A stretch of DNA of 64,000 bases from Rhodanobacteraceae bacterium (lineage in GTDB: Bacteria > Pseudomonadota > Gammaproteobacteria > Xanthomonadales > Rhodanobacteraceae): positions 1,364,001 through 1,428,000 of the forward strand of contig CP126120.1 in assembly GCA_030123585.1 (NCBI GenBank). Reading direction: 5' to 3'. This document shows, one piece after another, positions 26,065 through 34,807 of the stretch. A model generated the notes under the pieces. The model searched no databases. It saw only the letters and a program-made list of their open reading frames with translations, and was not told the origin of the DNA. The number at the start of each line of letters is the position of its first letter. Positions within the stretch are counted from its first letter, which is position 1. Made by a program: the position numbers and the translations under genes.

Positions 26065-28980
26065 TCAATCGCTGTTGACCTTGAGCTTCGCGTATTCCAC
26101 GTTGGCTTGCTTGAGGACGGGAACGCCGGGATCGGCGTTCTTCCACAGCGCAAGAAAATCCCGGTACGCGGCGCGCGCCTTGGCGTAAGCGGCACGCGCA
26201 TCCGTACCTTGCGACGATCGCGCCTCCATTGCGTAGGCGCGGCCAAGCTGCAATCGCGCCAGCGCGCCGATGGGTTCGTTCACCACGATGCCGCCATGGT
26301 CGAGGATTTTCTGGAACTCGGCGGCGGCTTCGGCGCCCTTGCCTGCGGCGAGCCAAGCTTCGCCGCGCACATACACCGGATACATGGCGGTCCAGTACAC
26401 GGCGCTGTAGCGCGTCTGTCCGAGTTCGTACGGCGCTGCAGCGCGGAGATACTCGAGCGCGCCGGGCGGATCGCCTTGCCTGATGGCCAGTTCGGCGCGG
26501 ATGGCCGGCAGGTAATTGGATTGCACGAGGGTGGATTCCGGGTACTGCTTGTCCAGGGCGTCCGCGAGGGCCTGCGCCCGCGCGGCGTCCCCGGCAAACG
26601 CGAGGGCGAGCGCAGCGCCGAACCGTGCATCGACGCCGGGCGAATGCTCCATCACCAGCGTCGCGTTCCGTCGCGCTTCCTGCGGGTTGCCGAACAAGGC
26701 TTCCCGCAGGGCGGACATCGCCAGGTAGGTGGCGACGGCTTCGTTTTCCTTTTGCCGTTCGGCGGATTCCATCGCGCGCCGGGAGAACTCCCGCGCCGCC
26801 CCGAGCTGCCCGGAATACGCCGCGGTGTCGGCTTCCATGCCCAGCAACTCGTCCTCGATCGCCGGACCCGTCGATGCAGCGGCCTGCCGCGACATCCCTG
26901 CCGTATCGTGTTCGAGGAATGCAATCTGATAAAGGGCGATGGGATAGAAACCGCCGCGGAGTTTGCGTGCGACGGCTTGCCGGTAAAACGCCTTGGCCAC
27001 GCCCAGGCGATCCAGCGCCGTGGCATTGAACATGCCGAAGGCGTAGGGAACCGGGTCCTCGGGATTCAGGCGGATCGACTGCCGGCTTTCCTCGACGCCT
27101 TTTGCATAGTCTCCGATGATCGGATAGATGGCTCCCGCGAGGTAGTTGTGCGGCATGGCCGCGCGCGGATAGACCTGCGCCCAGAGCGCGCAGGTTTGCA
27201 CGGCTTGCGGGATGTCGCCGGTGACCTCCTTGTCATACACCGCCGAGATGAAATACCTCTCCCGCTCGCTGGCCCGGCCCCGCAGCGCATAGGCCTTGCT
27301 GGTATAGCCGGCGCCAATGGTCGATTCCCCCAGGCTCGTGTACTCGATGCCCAGCCAGGCGTAGGCGGATGCAAAGTCCGGATCGAGTTCGGTGGCCTTC
27401 TCGTAAAATGGAATGGCTGCGGCCGGACCTTGCGTGCCCATGATTTGATGACCCACGCTGTAGGCTTTCAGCGCCTCCAGCGACGGCGTCGTGGCTTGCT
27501 CCAGCGGGGTGTCGAATTTCCGCACGGTGCTGAGCGACTCACCCAGTTTCGCGCGTATCTGCGAAGCCGTTCTTCCCAGCGCGTCGAGCACGTGACTCTT
27601 GTCGCTGGCTTGTGCCTCCGCGCTGGCCAACGATGCGCCGTCCGCGCAATCGACCGCCTTGAGCGTCAGCAGGTACGGCGTGCCGATCTGGGCGATCGAG
27701 CCTTCGAGGACCGCGGCGCTGCCGGTGCGCTGGCACAGTTCCCGCGCAATGCCGGGGGTGAGCCGCGCATCCGGCTTGCGGCCCATCAACTCCAGGGTCT
27801 GCTGGATTTGCGCGTCCGGAACGATGCTGAGGAAGGGCGATTGTTCCAGTTGCACCGAAAGTCCCTGCCGCAGCGTGCCGTCGAAGACCGGATCGCCGGT
27901 CGTGTTGGTGAAGTTCGCCAGGACGATCGTGTCCTTGTTGGTCAGTACGGGCGCTTTGCGTGCGAGCAACTGCCACGCTCCAACACCGAGCACGATCACG
28001 AACACCATCGCCACGATGGCGAGTGCAGCGTTCCGCCTGGCGTGGCCGGCCACGGCGGCCGCTGCGTCGAGTTCCCGCTTCAACTCGACCGCGGACTGCC
28101 AGCGACACGCCGGATCATCTTCCAGGCACCGGCTGACCACCCTTTCCAGTCTTCGTGACGGCAGGCGCTTGCGGCCGGGTCCGCACTGAATGCCGGTCAG
28201 CATTTCGTGGAGGACACAGCCGAAGGCATAGATGTCCGTGCGGGCATCAGCCGGCTTGCCCGCCCTTTGCTCCGGCGCCATGTACGCCGGCGTGCCCATC
28301 ACGGTGTGGCTGGTGGTGAGCGCTTCGTCCGTGGCCGATTTCGCCAGCCCGAAATCCAGCACCTTGATGCCGGATTTCGCGAGCATGATGTTGGCGGGCT
28401 TCAGGTCGCGGTGGATCACGCCCTTGGCGTGCGCTTCCTCGAGCGCCGCCAGGATCTGCCCGGCGTGGATCAGCGCGGTGTTCACGGGCAGCGGTCCGCG
28501 CTTCAGGCAAGCCGACAGCGTCTCGCCCTGCACCAGTTCCATCACCATGTAATCTTCGCCGACGTCGTAGAGCGCGCAGATGTTCGGGTGGTTCAGCGAT
28601 GAAATCGCGTGCGCCTCGCGCTGGAAGCGGGCGTCGAACATCTTGCTGACGAGCTTGATCGCGACGGCCCGGTCCAGGCGCGTGTCGAGCGCACGGTAAA
28701 CCTCACCCATGCCGCCTTCGCCGAGCTTGCACTCGATGCGGTAGGGTCCGAGGCAAGTGCCTTCGGCCAACGTGCGGCGCGTGGCATCGGCCAGCAACGA
28801 TTTGGCGTTCCGGGTCAGCCATTCCAGGAGTTCGCTTTCGGCAGGCTGCGCGAGCAGCGATTCCACTTCGCGGCGGAGATCCGGATCCGCATGCTTCAGC
28901 AGCGCCACGCGCTCCGCTGCCGTTCTCTCGCGCGCCGCGTGGTAAAGCGCTTCGATCTGCTGGAGACGCTCGGGGGTCAT
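26065..28980 (-). CDS. TPR-containing Ser/Thr protein kinase, membrane-anchored
   Basis: A 971-residue Hanks-type kinase. The cytosolic kinase domain (about residues 78-310) has Gly loop GEGGMGEVY at 87-95, catalytic Lys109 in [12 protein letters not shown] with Asp192, and DFG at 209-211. A membrane helix lies at about 318-340. The outer part holds an alpha/beta region ([18 protein letters not shown]) and then TPR repeats to the end (for example [23 protein letters not shown]). The start overlaps the sigma-factor stop (ATGA). ECF sigma plus TPR kinase pairs are common in Acidobacteria and some proteobacteria, so transfer is possible. The signal sensed is unknown. Confidence 0.93.
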   Translation of the reverse strand: MTPERLQQIEALYHAARERTAAERVALLKHADPDLRREVESLLAQPAESELLEWLTRNAKSLLADATRRTLAEGTCLGPYRIECKLGEGGMGEVYRALDTRLDRAVAIKLVSKMFDARFQREAHAISSLNHPNICALYDVGEDYMVMELVQGETLSACLKRGPLPVNTALIHAGQILAALEEAHAKGVIHRDLKPANIMLAKSGIKVLDFGLAKSATDEALTTSHTVMGTPAYMAPEQRAGKPADARTDIYAFGCVLHEMLTGIQCGPGRKRLPSRRLERVVSRCLEDDPACRWQSAVELKRELDAAAAVAGHARRNAALAIVAMVFVIVLGVGAWQLLARKAPVLTNKDTIVLANFTNTTGDPVFDGTLRQGLSVQLEQSPFLSIVPDAQIQQTLELMGRKPDARLTPGIARELCQRTGSAAVLEGSIAQIGTPYLLTLKAVDCADGASLASAEAQASDKSHVLDALGRTASQIRAKLGESLSTVRKFDTPLEQATTPSLEALKAYSVGHQIMGTQGPAAAIPFYEKATELDPDFASAYAWLGIEYTSLGESTIGAGYTSKAYALRGRASERERYFISAVYDKEVTGDIPQAVQTCALWAQVYPRAAMPHNYLAGAIYPIIGDYAKGVEESRQSIRLNPEDPVPYAFGMFNATALDRLGVAKAFYRQAVARKLRGGFYPIALYQIAFLEHDTAGMSRQAAASTGPAIEDELLGMEADTAAYSGQLGAAREFSRRAMESAERQKENEAVATYLAMSALREALFGNPQEARRNATLVMEHSPGVDARFGAALALAFAGDAARAQALADALDKQYPESTLVQSNYLPAIRAELAIRQGDPPGALEYLRAAAPYELGQTRYSAVYWTAMYPVYVRGEAWLAAGKGAEAAAEFQKILDHGGIVVNEPIGALARLQLGRAYAMEARSSQGTDARAAYAKARAAYRDFLALWKNADPGVPVLKQANVEYAKLKVNSD

Positions 28981-29570
28981 GCGAGGCGGGTCGGCGCGCC
29001 CTCCGGTCGATGATCCAGCTCCCGCAGCAGCCAGGCCTTGGCGAAATCGAGGTCGCGCTTGACGGTGCGCAGCGAGATGCCCAGCACCGCGGCGACTTCC
29101 GCTTCCGTCAAACCGCCGAAATAAAGCAACTCCACGACCTTCGCCTGACGCGGGGCGATCTGCGAGAACGCGGTCAGCGTCTCGTCCACGTCCACGACGG
29201 ATCGATCCCGCGCAGCGGACACCACGGCCGATTCATCGAGGTCCACCCTGAGCAAGCCGCCGCCGCGCTTGTGCGCGCCGCGTGCGCGAGCGGCGTCCAC
29301 CAATATGCGCCGCATCATCTGCGCCGCCATCGCGAAAAACTGCGCGCGGTCGCGCCATTCGACCTTGGTCGTGTCCATGAGGCGCAGATACGCCTCATGC
29401 ACCAGTGCCGTGGACTGGAGGGTACTGACCTGCCTTTCATTCTTCATGTACCGACGCGCCATGCGGCACAGTTCGGGGTACACCCGTTCGACCAACCGGG
29501 CCAAGGCGGCCTCATCGCCGCCGCCCCAGGCTTTCAGGAGGATCGTGATATCGGCAGAAGGCGCGCCCAT
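28977..29570 (-). CDS. ECF-type RNA polymerase sigma factor (PF07638-like)
   Basis: A 197-residue sigma factor of the Sigma70_ECF type. Region 2 covers about residues 10-95 ([50 protein letters not shown]). Region 4 has the helix-turn-helix [21 protein letters not shown]. No anti-sigma gene is visible; instead the kinase follows with a 4-bp overlap, so phosphorylation may control it (inference from known ECF-kinase pairs). It is divergent from a secreted protein, with a 15-bp palindrome in the 124-bp gap. ATG 29570 is the only good start. Confidence 0.93.
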   Translation of the reverse strand: MGAPSADITILLKAWGGGDEAALARLVERVYPELCRMARRYMKNERQVSTLQSTALVHEAYLRLMDTTKVEWRDRAQFFAMAAQMMRRILVDAARARGAHKRGGGLLRVDLDESAVVSAARDRSVVDVDETLTAFSQIAPRQAKVVELLYFGGLTEAEVAAVLGISLRTVKRDLDFAKAWLLRELDHRPEGAPTRLA

Positions 29571-29610
29571 GGACTACTACCTGCCTGCAGCACGCGCCAA
29601 AAATACACCC

Positions 29611-29625
29611 AAACGTGGCACGTTT
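29611..29625. promoter_or_regulatory. 15-bp perfect palindrome in the ECF divergent promoter region
   Basis: AAACGTG-G-CACGTTT is a perfect inverted repeat, 41 bp upstream of the sigma-factor gene and 70 bp upstream of the secreted-protein gene. It is a plausible operator for the divergent pair; the protein that would bind it is not known. Confidence 0.5.
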
Positions 29626-29694
29626 TGCCGTCCGTTTGCGCCTGTGGGAGTGGGAGAACAACCTCCCGTCAACGGTTTCCTTCAGGAGGATGCC

Positions 29695-30153
29695 ATGAAC
29701 ATCATGCTACTCAAGACCGCGGTCGCCCTCGCTGGCGCGCTCATCATGTCCGCGGGTCCGGCTTTGGCGCGGGATCACGGTGTATGCACAAACTACAGCC
29801 TGCGGGGCAGCTTCGGATATGTCAGTTGGGGAACCCTGCTCGCCTCTTATGCCGGGCCTGATGCCGGTCCCTTCGGCGAGATCGGCAGGCAAACCTTCGA
29901 CGGGAGCGGTCACACCGCAGCAGTCGTAACCTTCAGCGCAAACGGCGATGTCGGACAGAACATTTCGTTCAACGGCACCTACAAGGTGAATCTGGACTGC
30001 ACAGGCTCCTGGACACTAAGCAACCCTGTGTTCGGTCCGGTCCATGCAGATTTCGTGATCGACCACAATGGAATGGAGATTCGCGCGATCAGCACGGACG
30101 CGGGAGTGATTGAAACGCGTGTCTACAGGAAGCAGTTCGAAGACGATCAGTAG
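29695..30153 (+). CDS. Small secreted protein, 152 aa, divergent from the ECF-kinase operon
   Basis: No family is assigned. A signal peptide (MLLKTAVALAGALIMSAGPALA) is followed by a mature beta-rich domain with two cysteines (VCTNYSLRGSFGYVSWGTLL and VNLDCTGSWTLSNP). It has repeated aromatic/Gly turns (GQNISFNGTYKVN). This looks like a small extracellular beta-sandwich. ATG 29695 has a strong site (AGGAGG). Its divergent position next to the sigma factor suggests it may be a target of that system. A long hairpin without a T-tract follows at 30183. Confidence 0.7.
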   Translation: MNIMLLKTAVALAGALIMSAGPALARDHGVCTNYSLRGSFGYVSWGTLLASYAGPDAGPFGEIGRQTFDGSGHTAAVVTFSANGDVGQNISFNGTYKVNLDCTGSWTLSNPVFGPVHADFVIDHNGMEIRAISTDAGVIETRVYRKQFEDDQ

Positions 30154-30182
30154 GCAGCGCAGAGGAGCTGACGAGCATCATC

Positions 30183-30218
30183 ACGCGCGTGGTTCGCGGG
30201 CACGCTCGCGAACCACGT
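30183..30218 (+). terminator. Hairpin between the secreted-protein gene and pgeF
   Basis: CGTGGTTCGCG pairs with CGCGAACCACG around an 8-base loop. The stem is GC-rich but no T-tract follows on either strand. It lies between convergent genes. Confidence 0.5.
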
Positions 30219-30256
30219 GGCAACAGGGAATCAACCGACCTGGATGTCGCACGGCT

Positions 30257-31075
30257 TCACGGCATGGTCCAGACAAGGCTCGCCATCCGTCCGCTGCGCG
30301 CGCCATCGCGGCGATACGAGTGCAGGCGTGTGTCGGTGAAGGTGTCGAGGCCGCCGCCGGACACACGGGTGACGCCCGCGGCGTGCAAGCGTTGCCGCGC
30401 CAGCGCGTACAAGTCACACAACCAGTGGCCGGGCCGCGTCGGTGTGAACGCCGCGGATGCCGCAGGATCGTGCGCAAGGAACGCGTCGCGTACCTCGTCG
30501 CCGACTTCGTAGGATTGCGCGGCGATCGCTGGACCGAGCCAGACCATGATGTTTTCGCGCGGCGTACGCATCGCGTCCAGGGTGTTTTCCAGCACGCCTG
30601 CGGATAGCCCGCGCCAGCCGGCATGCGCAGCGGCGATTTCGGAGCCGTCGTCGTTGCAAAACAGCACCGGCAGGCAGTCCGCGGTCTGGATCGCCAGCAC
30701 CACGCCGGGCGTGCGGGTGACGGCGGCATCGGCTTGCGAATCTTCCGTGTCAGCGCCCCCACCCCAACCCTCCCCCGCTTGCGGGGGGTGGAGACGCGCG
30801 CTTTGCGCGCGCGGGAGGGAGGAATCGAACGGCACTACATCTGTCCCGTGCACCTGACGCAACCATTGCGGCTCCGACGGCAACGACAAGGCTTTACGCA
30901 GGAACGCGCGGTTGCGCGCGACCGTTTCCGGATCGTCGCCGCAGCGCGTGCCGATGTTGAAGCCGTACGGCGACGATTCGGCATCTGTCGAGCCATCGCG
31001 CGTCGTCACCACAACGCGCACGTTCACCGGTGCCGGCCATTCCGGGACGATCCAAGCCGCCGGCGCGTCAGCCAT
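30257..31075 (-). CDS. pgeF: Polyphenol oxidase/purine nucleoside phosphorylase-type protein PgeF (YfiH/LACC1 family)
   Basis: A 272-residue cytosolic multicopper-like protein. YfiH is reported to correct peptidoglycan precursors, and LACC1 relatives act on purine nucleosides. Metal-site stretches are RQVHGTDVV, AIQTADCLPVLF, AAAHAGWRGLSAGV and the C-terminal LHSYRRDGARSGR. ATG 31075 overlaps the rluD stop. The protein is about 28 residues longer than usual (243-245). The excess is one segment (about residues 93-120, LPRAQSARLHPPQAGEGWGG) encoded by palindromic repeat DNA. The 3' end is duplicated at 25884. Confidence 0.93.
   Translation of the reverse strand: MADAPAAWIVPEWPAPVNVRVVVTTRDGSTDAESSPYGFNIGTRCGDDPETVARNRAFLRKALSLPSEPQWLRQVHGTDVVPFDSSLPRAQSARLHPPQAGEGWGGGADTEDSQADAAVTRTPGVVLAIQTADCLPVLFCNDDGSEIAAAHAGWRGLSAGVLENTLDAMRTPRENIMVWLGPAIAAQSYEVGDEVRDAFLAHDPAASAAFTPTRPGHWLCDLYALARQRLHAAGVTRVSGGGLDTFTDTRLHSYRRDGARSGRMASLVWTMP
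30751..30823. repeat. CCCTCCCCCGC-type palindromic repeat inside pgeF
   Basis: The stretch holds the palindromes CCCCCGCTTGCGGGGG and CGCGCGCTTTGCGCGCG. It resembles the intergenic elements at 38283 and 63046 (CCCTCTCCCGC...GCGGGAGAGGG). Here it lies within the coding sequence and keeps the frame open. Confidence 0.75.
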
Positions 31076-32033
31076 GGGTTCCTCCCGCTGCCGCGTCTTT
31101 GCGCAACGCGGCCAGCAGATCGAGAAAATCCTGCGGCGGGTCCGCCTCGAATTCGAGGGCCTTACCCGAAACCGGATGCGCGAACGCGAGCCGCTCCGCG
31201 TGCAGCGCCTGCCGCTTGAACCCACGCAATGCTTCCGCAAGTTCCGGCGTCGCGCCGCGCGGCAAGCGCAAACCTTTGCCGTACAGCGGATCGCCGACCA
31301 GCGGGTAACCCGCATGCGCCATGTGCACGCGGATCTGGTGGGTGCGGCCCGATTCCAGTTCGCATCGCAGCAAGGCGTGCGCGCGGAACTTCTCGCGCAC
31401 GCGGTAGTGCGTGACGGCCGGACGTCCGCCCTCGCGCACCGCGCGGCGCAGGCGATCGGACGGATGCCGGTCCAGCGGCGCATCCACCGTACCGCCCGCG
31501 ACCGGCACGCCGTTGACGATCGCGGCGTAGCGGCGATGGATGTCGCGCGCGGCCAGCATCGCCACCAGCGCGGTGTGCGCGGGCAACGTGCGCGCCACCA
31601 CCAACAGTCCCGAGGTGTCCTTGTCCAGCCGATGCACGATGCCCGCGCGCGGGATCCGTGCGAGATCCGGGGCGTGGTGCAGCAGCGCATTCAACAGTGT
31701 GCCGTCGCGATTGCCGGCGCCCGGATGCACGACGAGGCCCGCCGGCTTGTCGATCACCAGCAAGTCGGCGTCCTCGAATACCACCGCGAGTCCGATGGCC
31801 TCGGGACGATCGTCCAGCGCCGGTTCCCCGGCGCTGTCCCATTCCACCGCCTCGCCGCCGCGCACCCGCGCACGGGGCACGGTCTTGCGGCCATCCAGCG
31901 TGATCCGCCCGGCCTTGACCTCGGCGGCGAGGCGTGCGCGCGAATGGCCAAGGAACAACTGCGGCAGGATCTGGTCGAAGCGTTGCCCGGCCAGATCGGC
32001 GGGAACTTCGCTGCGGAATTGTCGTTCAGCCAC
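31068..32033 (-). CDS. rluD: 23S rRNA pseudouridine synthase RluD
   Basis: A 321-residue enzyme that makes pseudouridines 1911, 1915 and 1917 in helix 69 of 23S rRNA. An S4 RNA-binding domain occupies residues 15-75. The catalytic domain has HRLDKDTSG with catalytic Asp139, the same number as in E. coli RluD. Other RluA-family stretches are DADLLVIDKPAGLVVHPG and SGRTHQIRVHMA. The start is GTG 32033. It shares its 3' end with pgeF (8-bp overlap), a gene order seen in many gammaproteobacteria, and is divergent from bamD. Confidence 0.96.
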   Translation of the reverse strand: MAERQFRSEVPADLAGQRFDQILPQLFLGHSRARLAAEVKAGRITLDGRKTVPRARVRGGEAVEWDSAGEPALDDRPEAIGLAVVFEDADLLVIDKPAGLVVHPGAGNRDGTLLNALLHHAPDLARIPRAGIVHRLDKDTSGLLVVARTLPAHTALVAMLAARDIHRRYAAIVNGVPVAGGTVDAPLDRHPSDRLRRAVREGGRPAVTHYRVREKFRAHALLRCELESGRTHQIRVHMAHAGYPLVGDPLYGKGLRLPRGATPELAEALRGFKRQALHAERLAFAHPVSGKALEFEADPPQDFLDLLAALRKDAAAGGTHG

Positions 32034-32105
32034 GCCAGCCGGCCTCCGGATTGAACGATGTGGATTCCGCTATCATGCCCGTTCGTGTTCGCAAAGACCC
32101 TGCCG

Positions 32106-32948
32106 ATGCCATCCCGCCGTTCCCTTCCGCTGCTGAAGATCGCCCTGCTCGTGCCGCTGCTGCTGGCGCTCTGCGCCTGCTCGCTGTTCCACAAGAACAA
32201 GCGCGACACGCTCGACACCATGACCGTCGAACAGTTGTACCAGCGCGCGCACAACCTGTCGGAAGACGGCAACTGGAGTTCGGCCCAGACGGTGTACCAG
32301 AAGCTGATCTCGCGCTTCCCGTACGGCGCCTACAACGAGCAGTCGCAGATCGAACTGGCCTACGCCCAATACAAGGACGGCAAGCAGGACGAGGCGTATT
32401 CCACCATCAACGAATTCATCAAGACCTATCCGACACAGAAGCATATTGCGTACGCGTACTACCTGCGCGGGCTGATCAATTTCGACCGCACCGAGACCGG
32501 GGTGCAGAAGCTCGCCGGGATCAGTCCGTCGCGCTTCGACCAGGGCTACGCGCTGCAGTCGTTCGATGATTTCAACACCCTGATCGCGCGTTTCCCGGAC
32601 ACGCGCTACGCCGCCGATGCGCGCCAGCGCATGATCTACCTGCGCAACCAGCTCGCACAGTCGGAATTGAACGTCGCCGAGTTCTACCTGAAGCGGCACG
32701 CCTACGTCGCGGCCGCCGATCGCGCGAAATACATCGTCGAGCATTACCAGCGCGCGCCCGAAGTGGCCGACGCGCTGGCGGTGATGGCCAAGAGCTATCA
32801 CCTGCTCGGCCAGCAGCAACTGGCCGACCAGGCGACCCAGGTGCTGAAGCTCAACTACCCGGATCACCCGTACCTGCGCAACCCGAACAAGTGGCCGAAG
32901 TTCCGGTCCTGGGCGTACCGGCTGATTCCGCTGACCAGCGAGCATTGA
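32106..32948 (+). CDS. bamD: Outer-membrane assembly lipoprotein BamD
   Basis: A 280-residue periplasmic lipoprotein and essential part of the BAM complex that inserts outer-membrane beta-barrels. The signal peptide (LLKIALLVPLLLALCACS) ends in a lipobox with Cys near residue 23. Five TPR-like repeats follow, with conserved EQLYQRA, YPTQKHIAYAYYLRG, RFPDTRYAADARQRM and NVAEFYLKRHAYVAA. ATG 32106 starts the signal peptide; an upstream in-frame ATG at 32058 is rejected. It is divergent from rluD, the common order in proteobacteria. Confidence 0.96.
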   Translation: MPSRRSLPLLKIALLVPLLLALCACSLFHKNKRDTLDTMTVEQLYQRAHNLSEDGNWSSAQTVYQKLISRFPYGAYNEQSQIELAYAQYKDGKQDEAYSTINEFIKTYPTQKHIAYAYYLRGLINFDRTETGVQKLAGISPSRFDQGYALQSFDDFNTLIARFPDTRYAADARQRMIYLRNQLAQSELNVAEFYLKRHAYVAAADRAKYIVEHYQRAPEVADALAVMAKSYHLLGQQQLADQATQVLKLNYPDHPYLRNPNKWPKFRSWAYRLIPLTSEH

Positions 32949-32973
32949 CCTTTACGCGGTTGCGCCCGCAGCA

Positions 32974-34680
32974 TCAGCGCCACGCGTTCGAGATGGGATA
33001 CCGCCGTTCGCGTCCGAAGGCGCAGCTTGACACGCGCGGCCCGGGTGCGGCCTGGCGGCGCTTGAATTCGCTGGCGTACAGCATCCGCACCACGCGTTGC
33101 ACGTCTTCCGCGTCATAACCGGCCGCGACGATCTCGGCTTGCGACTCGGCGCCTTCGATGCAGCGTTGCAGGATGCCGTCCAGCACGTCGTAGGGCGGCA
33201 GCGAATCCTGGTCGGTCTGATCGGCGCGAAGTTCCGCCGAAGGCGCGCGTTCGATCACTGCCACGGGAATCGGGAATCGGGAATCGGGAATCGTGCCGGC
33301 GTCCGCGCTCCGCGCGGAACGCTCGGACACCGGCTGCCGTGCTTCACGATTTACGATTCCCGATTCCCCATTCCCGGCTCCGTTCCGCCACTTCGCGAGC
33401 GCATACACCTGCATCTTGTACACGTCCTTCAGCGGCGCGTAGCCGCCGCACATGTCGCCGTACAGCGTGGCGTAGCCAACCGCCATCTCGCTCTTGTTGC
33501 CGGTGGTCAGCAACAATTTGCCGGTCTGGTTGGACAGCGCCATCAGCAACACGCCGCGGGCGCGCGCCTGCAGGTTTTGCGCGGTGAGGTCGGCGAGTTC
33601 GCCGCAGGCTGGCGCCAGCGTCGCGGCGGCCGCATCGACCGTCGCGCCGATGGGCAGGTCGAAGTATTCGACGCCCAGCGTTTGCGCCTGCGCGTGCGCT
33701 TCGCGCAATGAAAGCTCCGACGTGTAGCGCGACGGCAACATCACCGCGCCGACCTTGTCCGCGCCCAGCGCGTCCACCGCGATCGCCAGCGTCAGCGCCG
33801 AATCGATGCCGCCGGACAAGCCCAGCAGCACGCCATCGAAACCGTTCTTGCGAACATAGTCGCGCACGCCGCGTACGAGTGCGGCGTACAGCGTGGCTTC
33901 GGATGAGCCATCGGCGGCGACCGGCCAGTCGCGCGCTGTCCACTTGCGCGAAGCGGAATCGAATTCCGCCCACAGCAACACATCGACGAATGCCGGCGCC
34001 CGCGCCGCGGTGGCGCCGTCGCCGTTCACCAGCAAGGACGCGCCGTCGTAAACCACGTCGTCCTGGCCACCGACCATGTTGACGTAGGCCATGGCGCAAC
34101 CGGTTTCCTTCGCACGCGTGGCAAGTACTGCTTCGCGTTGCAGCTGCTTGGCCGTGTCGAACGGCGAGGCGTTGATCACGACGATCAATTCCGCGCCCGC
34201 GCGCGCCGCGGCCGCCGCGGGTTCCGGCTGCCACACGTCCTCGCAGATCAACACGCCCACGCGCACGCCGTCGAGCATGGTCACGGCCGCCGCGTGGCCG
34301 GGTTCGAACCAGCGCTTGTCGTCGAACACGCCATAGTTGGGCAACACGCATTTGTGCGCCACCTGCGCGACGCGTCCGTCGCGCAACCACGCGGCCGCGT
34401 TGTACACCACGCCCTCGCTGTGCGGAAAACCGACCAGCGCGGCGACGCCATCGCTTTCCGCCGCGAGGCGATCCATTTCCGATTGACAGGCGGCCAGGAA
34501 ACTCGGCCGCAGCAGCAGGTCTTCCGGCGGATAGCCGCTCAATGCGAGTTCCGGGCACACCAGCAGGTTGGCGCCGCCAGCGCGCGCCTCGCGCATCAGC
34601 GCGCGCACGCGATCGGCGTTGGCCGCAATCGCGCCGACCGGGAAATCGAACTGCGCCAGCGCCAATCGCAAGATGGCCAT
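32974..34680 (-). CDS. nadE: Glutamine-dependent NAD+ synthetase
   Basis: A 568-residue cytosolic enzyme making NAD+ from nicotinic acid adenine dinucleotide, using glutamine. The nitrilase-type glutaminase domain (about 1-260) has Glu in CPELALSGYPPEDLL, Lys in HKCVLPNYGVFDD and Cys in GVLICEDVW. The synthetase domain has SGGIDSALTLAIA and the conserved PPSAEL-like segment (ADQTDQDSLPPYDVLD). ATG 34680 is the family start. It is about 28 residues longer than usual (near 540). The excess (GNGESGIVNREARQPVSERS and on to DSRFPIP) comes from GGGAATC-type repeat DNA in frame. Confidence 0.95.
   Translation of the reverse strand: MAILRLALAQFDFPVGAIAANADRVRALMREARAGGANLLVCPELALSGYPPEDLLLRPSFLAACQSEMDRLAAESDGVAALVGFPHSEGVVYNAAAWLRDGRVAQVAHKCVLPNYGVFDDKRWFEPGHAAAVTMLDGVRVGVLICEDVWQPEPAAAAARAGAELIVVINASPFDTAKQLQREAVLATRAKETGCAMAYVNMVGGQDDVVYDGASLLVNGDGATAARAPAFVDVLLWAEFDSASRKWTARDWPVAADGSSEATLYAALVRGVRDYVRKNGFDGVLLGLSGGIDSALTLAIAVDALGADKVGAVMLPSRYTSELSLREAHAQAQTLGVEYFDLPIGATVDAAAATLAPACGELADLTAQNLQARARGVLLMALSNQTGKLLLTTGNKSEMAVGYATLYGDMCGGYAPLKDVYKMQVYALAKWRNGAGNGESGIVNREARQPVSERSARSADAGTIPDSRFPIPVAVIERAPSAELRADQTDQDSLPPYDVLDGILQRCIEGAESQAEIVAAGYDAEDVQRVVRMLYASEFKRRQAAPGPRVSSCAFGRERRYPISNAWR
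33263..33382. repeat. GGGAATC-type repeat inserted in nadE
   Basis: Four near-tandem GGGAATC units (33265-33292) face ATTCCCGATTCCCCATTCCC (33355-33375) across about 60 bp with a GCGCTCCGCGCGGAACGC hairpin. Such GGGAATCGGGAATC repeats are usually intergenic in Xanthomonadales. Here the 120-bp block has no stop codon in the nadE frame. Confidence 0.8.
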
Positions 34681-34698
34681 GAGTGTTTCCGGATAGAC

Positions 34699-34724
34699 AA
34701 AGGCCGCGACGGATCGCGGCCTTG
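34699..34724 (-). terminator. Terminator-like hairpin downstream of sucD
   Basis: AAGGCCGCGA pairs with TCGCGGCCTT around a 4-base loop. It lies after the REP pair that follows sucD and just upstream of nadE. The T-tract is weak (TTGTCT on the minus strand). Confidence 0.55.
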
Positions 34725-34729
34725 TTATT

Positions 34730-34807
34730 GTAGGAGGGCCGGAAGGCCCGACTGAAGCCACCATCCACGGCCGACAGAACCGTGATCGCGGCTGCCGCCG
34801 CTCCTAC
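34730..34807. repeat. REP pair (BIME-like) after sucD
   Basis: Two facing REP units: GTAGGAGGGCCGGAAGGCCC and GCGGCTGCCGCCGCTCCTAC. Read on the minus strand the second unit gives the sucD stop codon (ATG-TAG). The same two unit types occur in the other order at 23924-23992. Confidence 0.85.

Noticed and set aside
33265..33292. GGGAATC tandem units as a VNTR phase switch in nadE
   Set aside because: Units are imperfect and embedded in a longer repeat block; NadE is essential, so on/off switching is unlikely.
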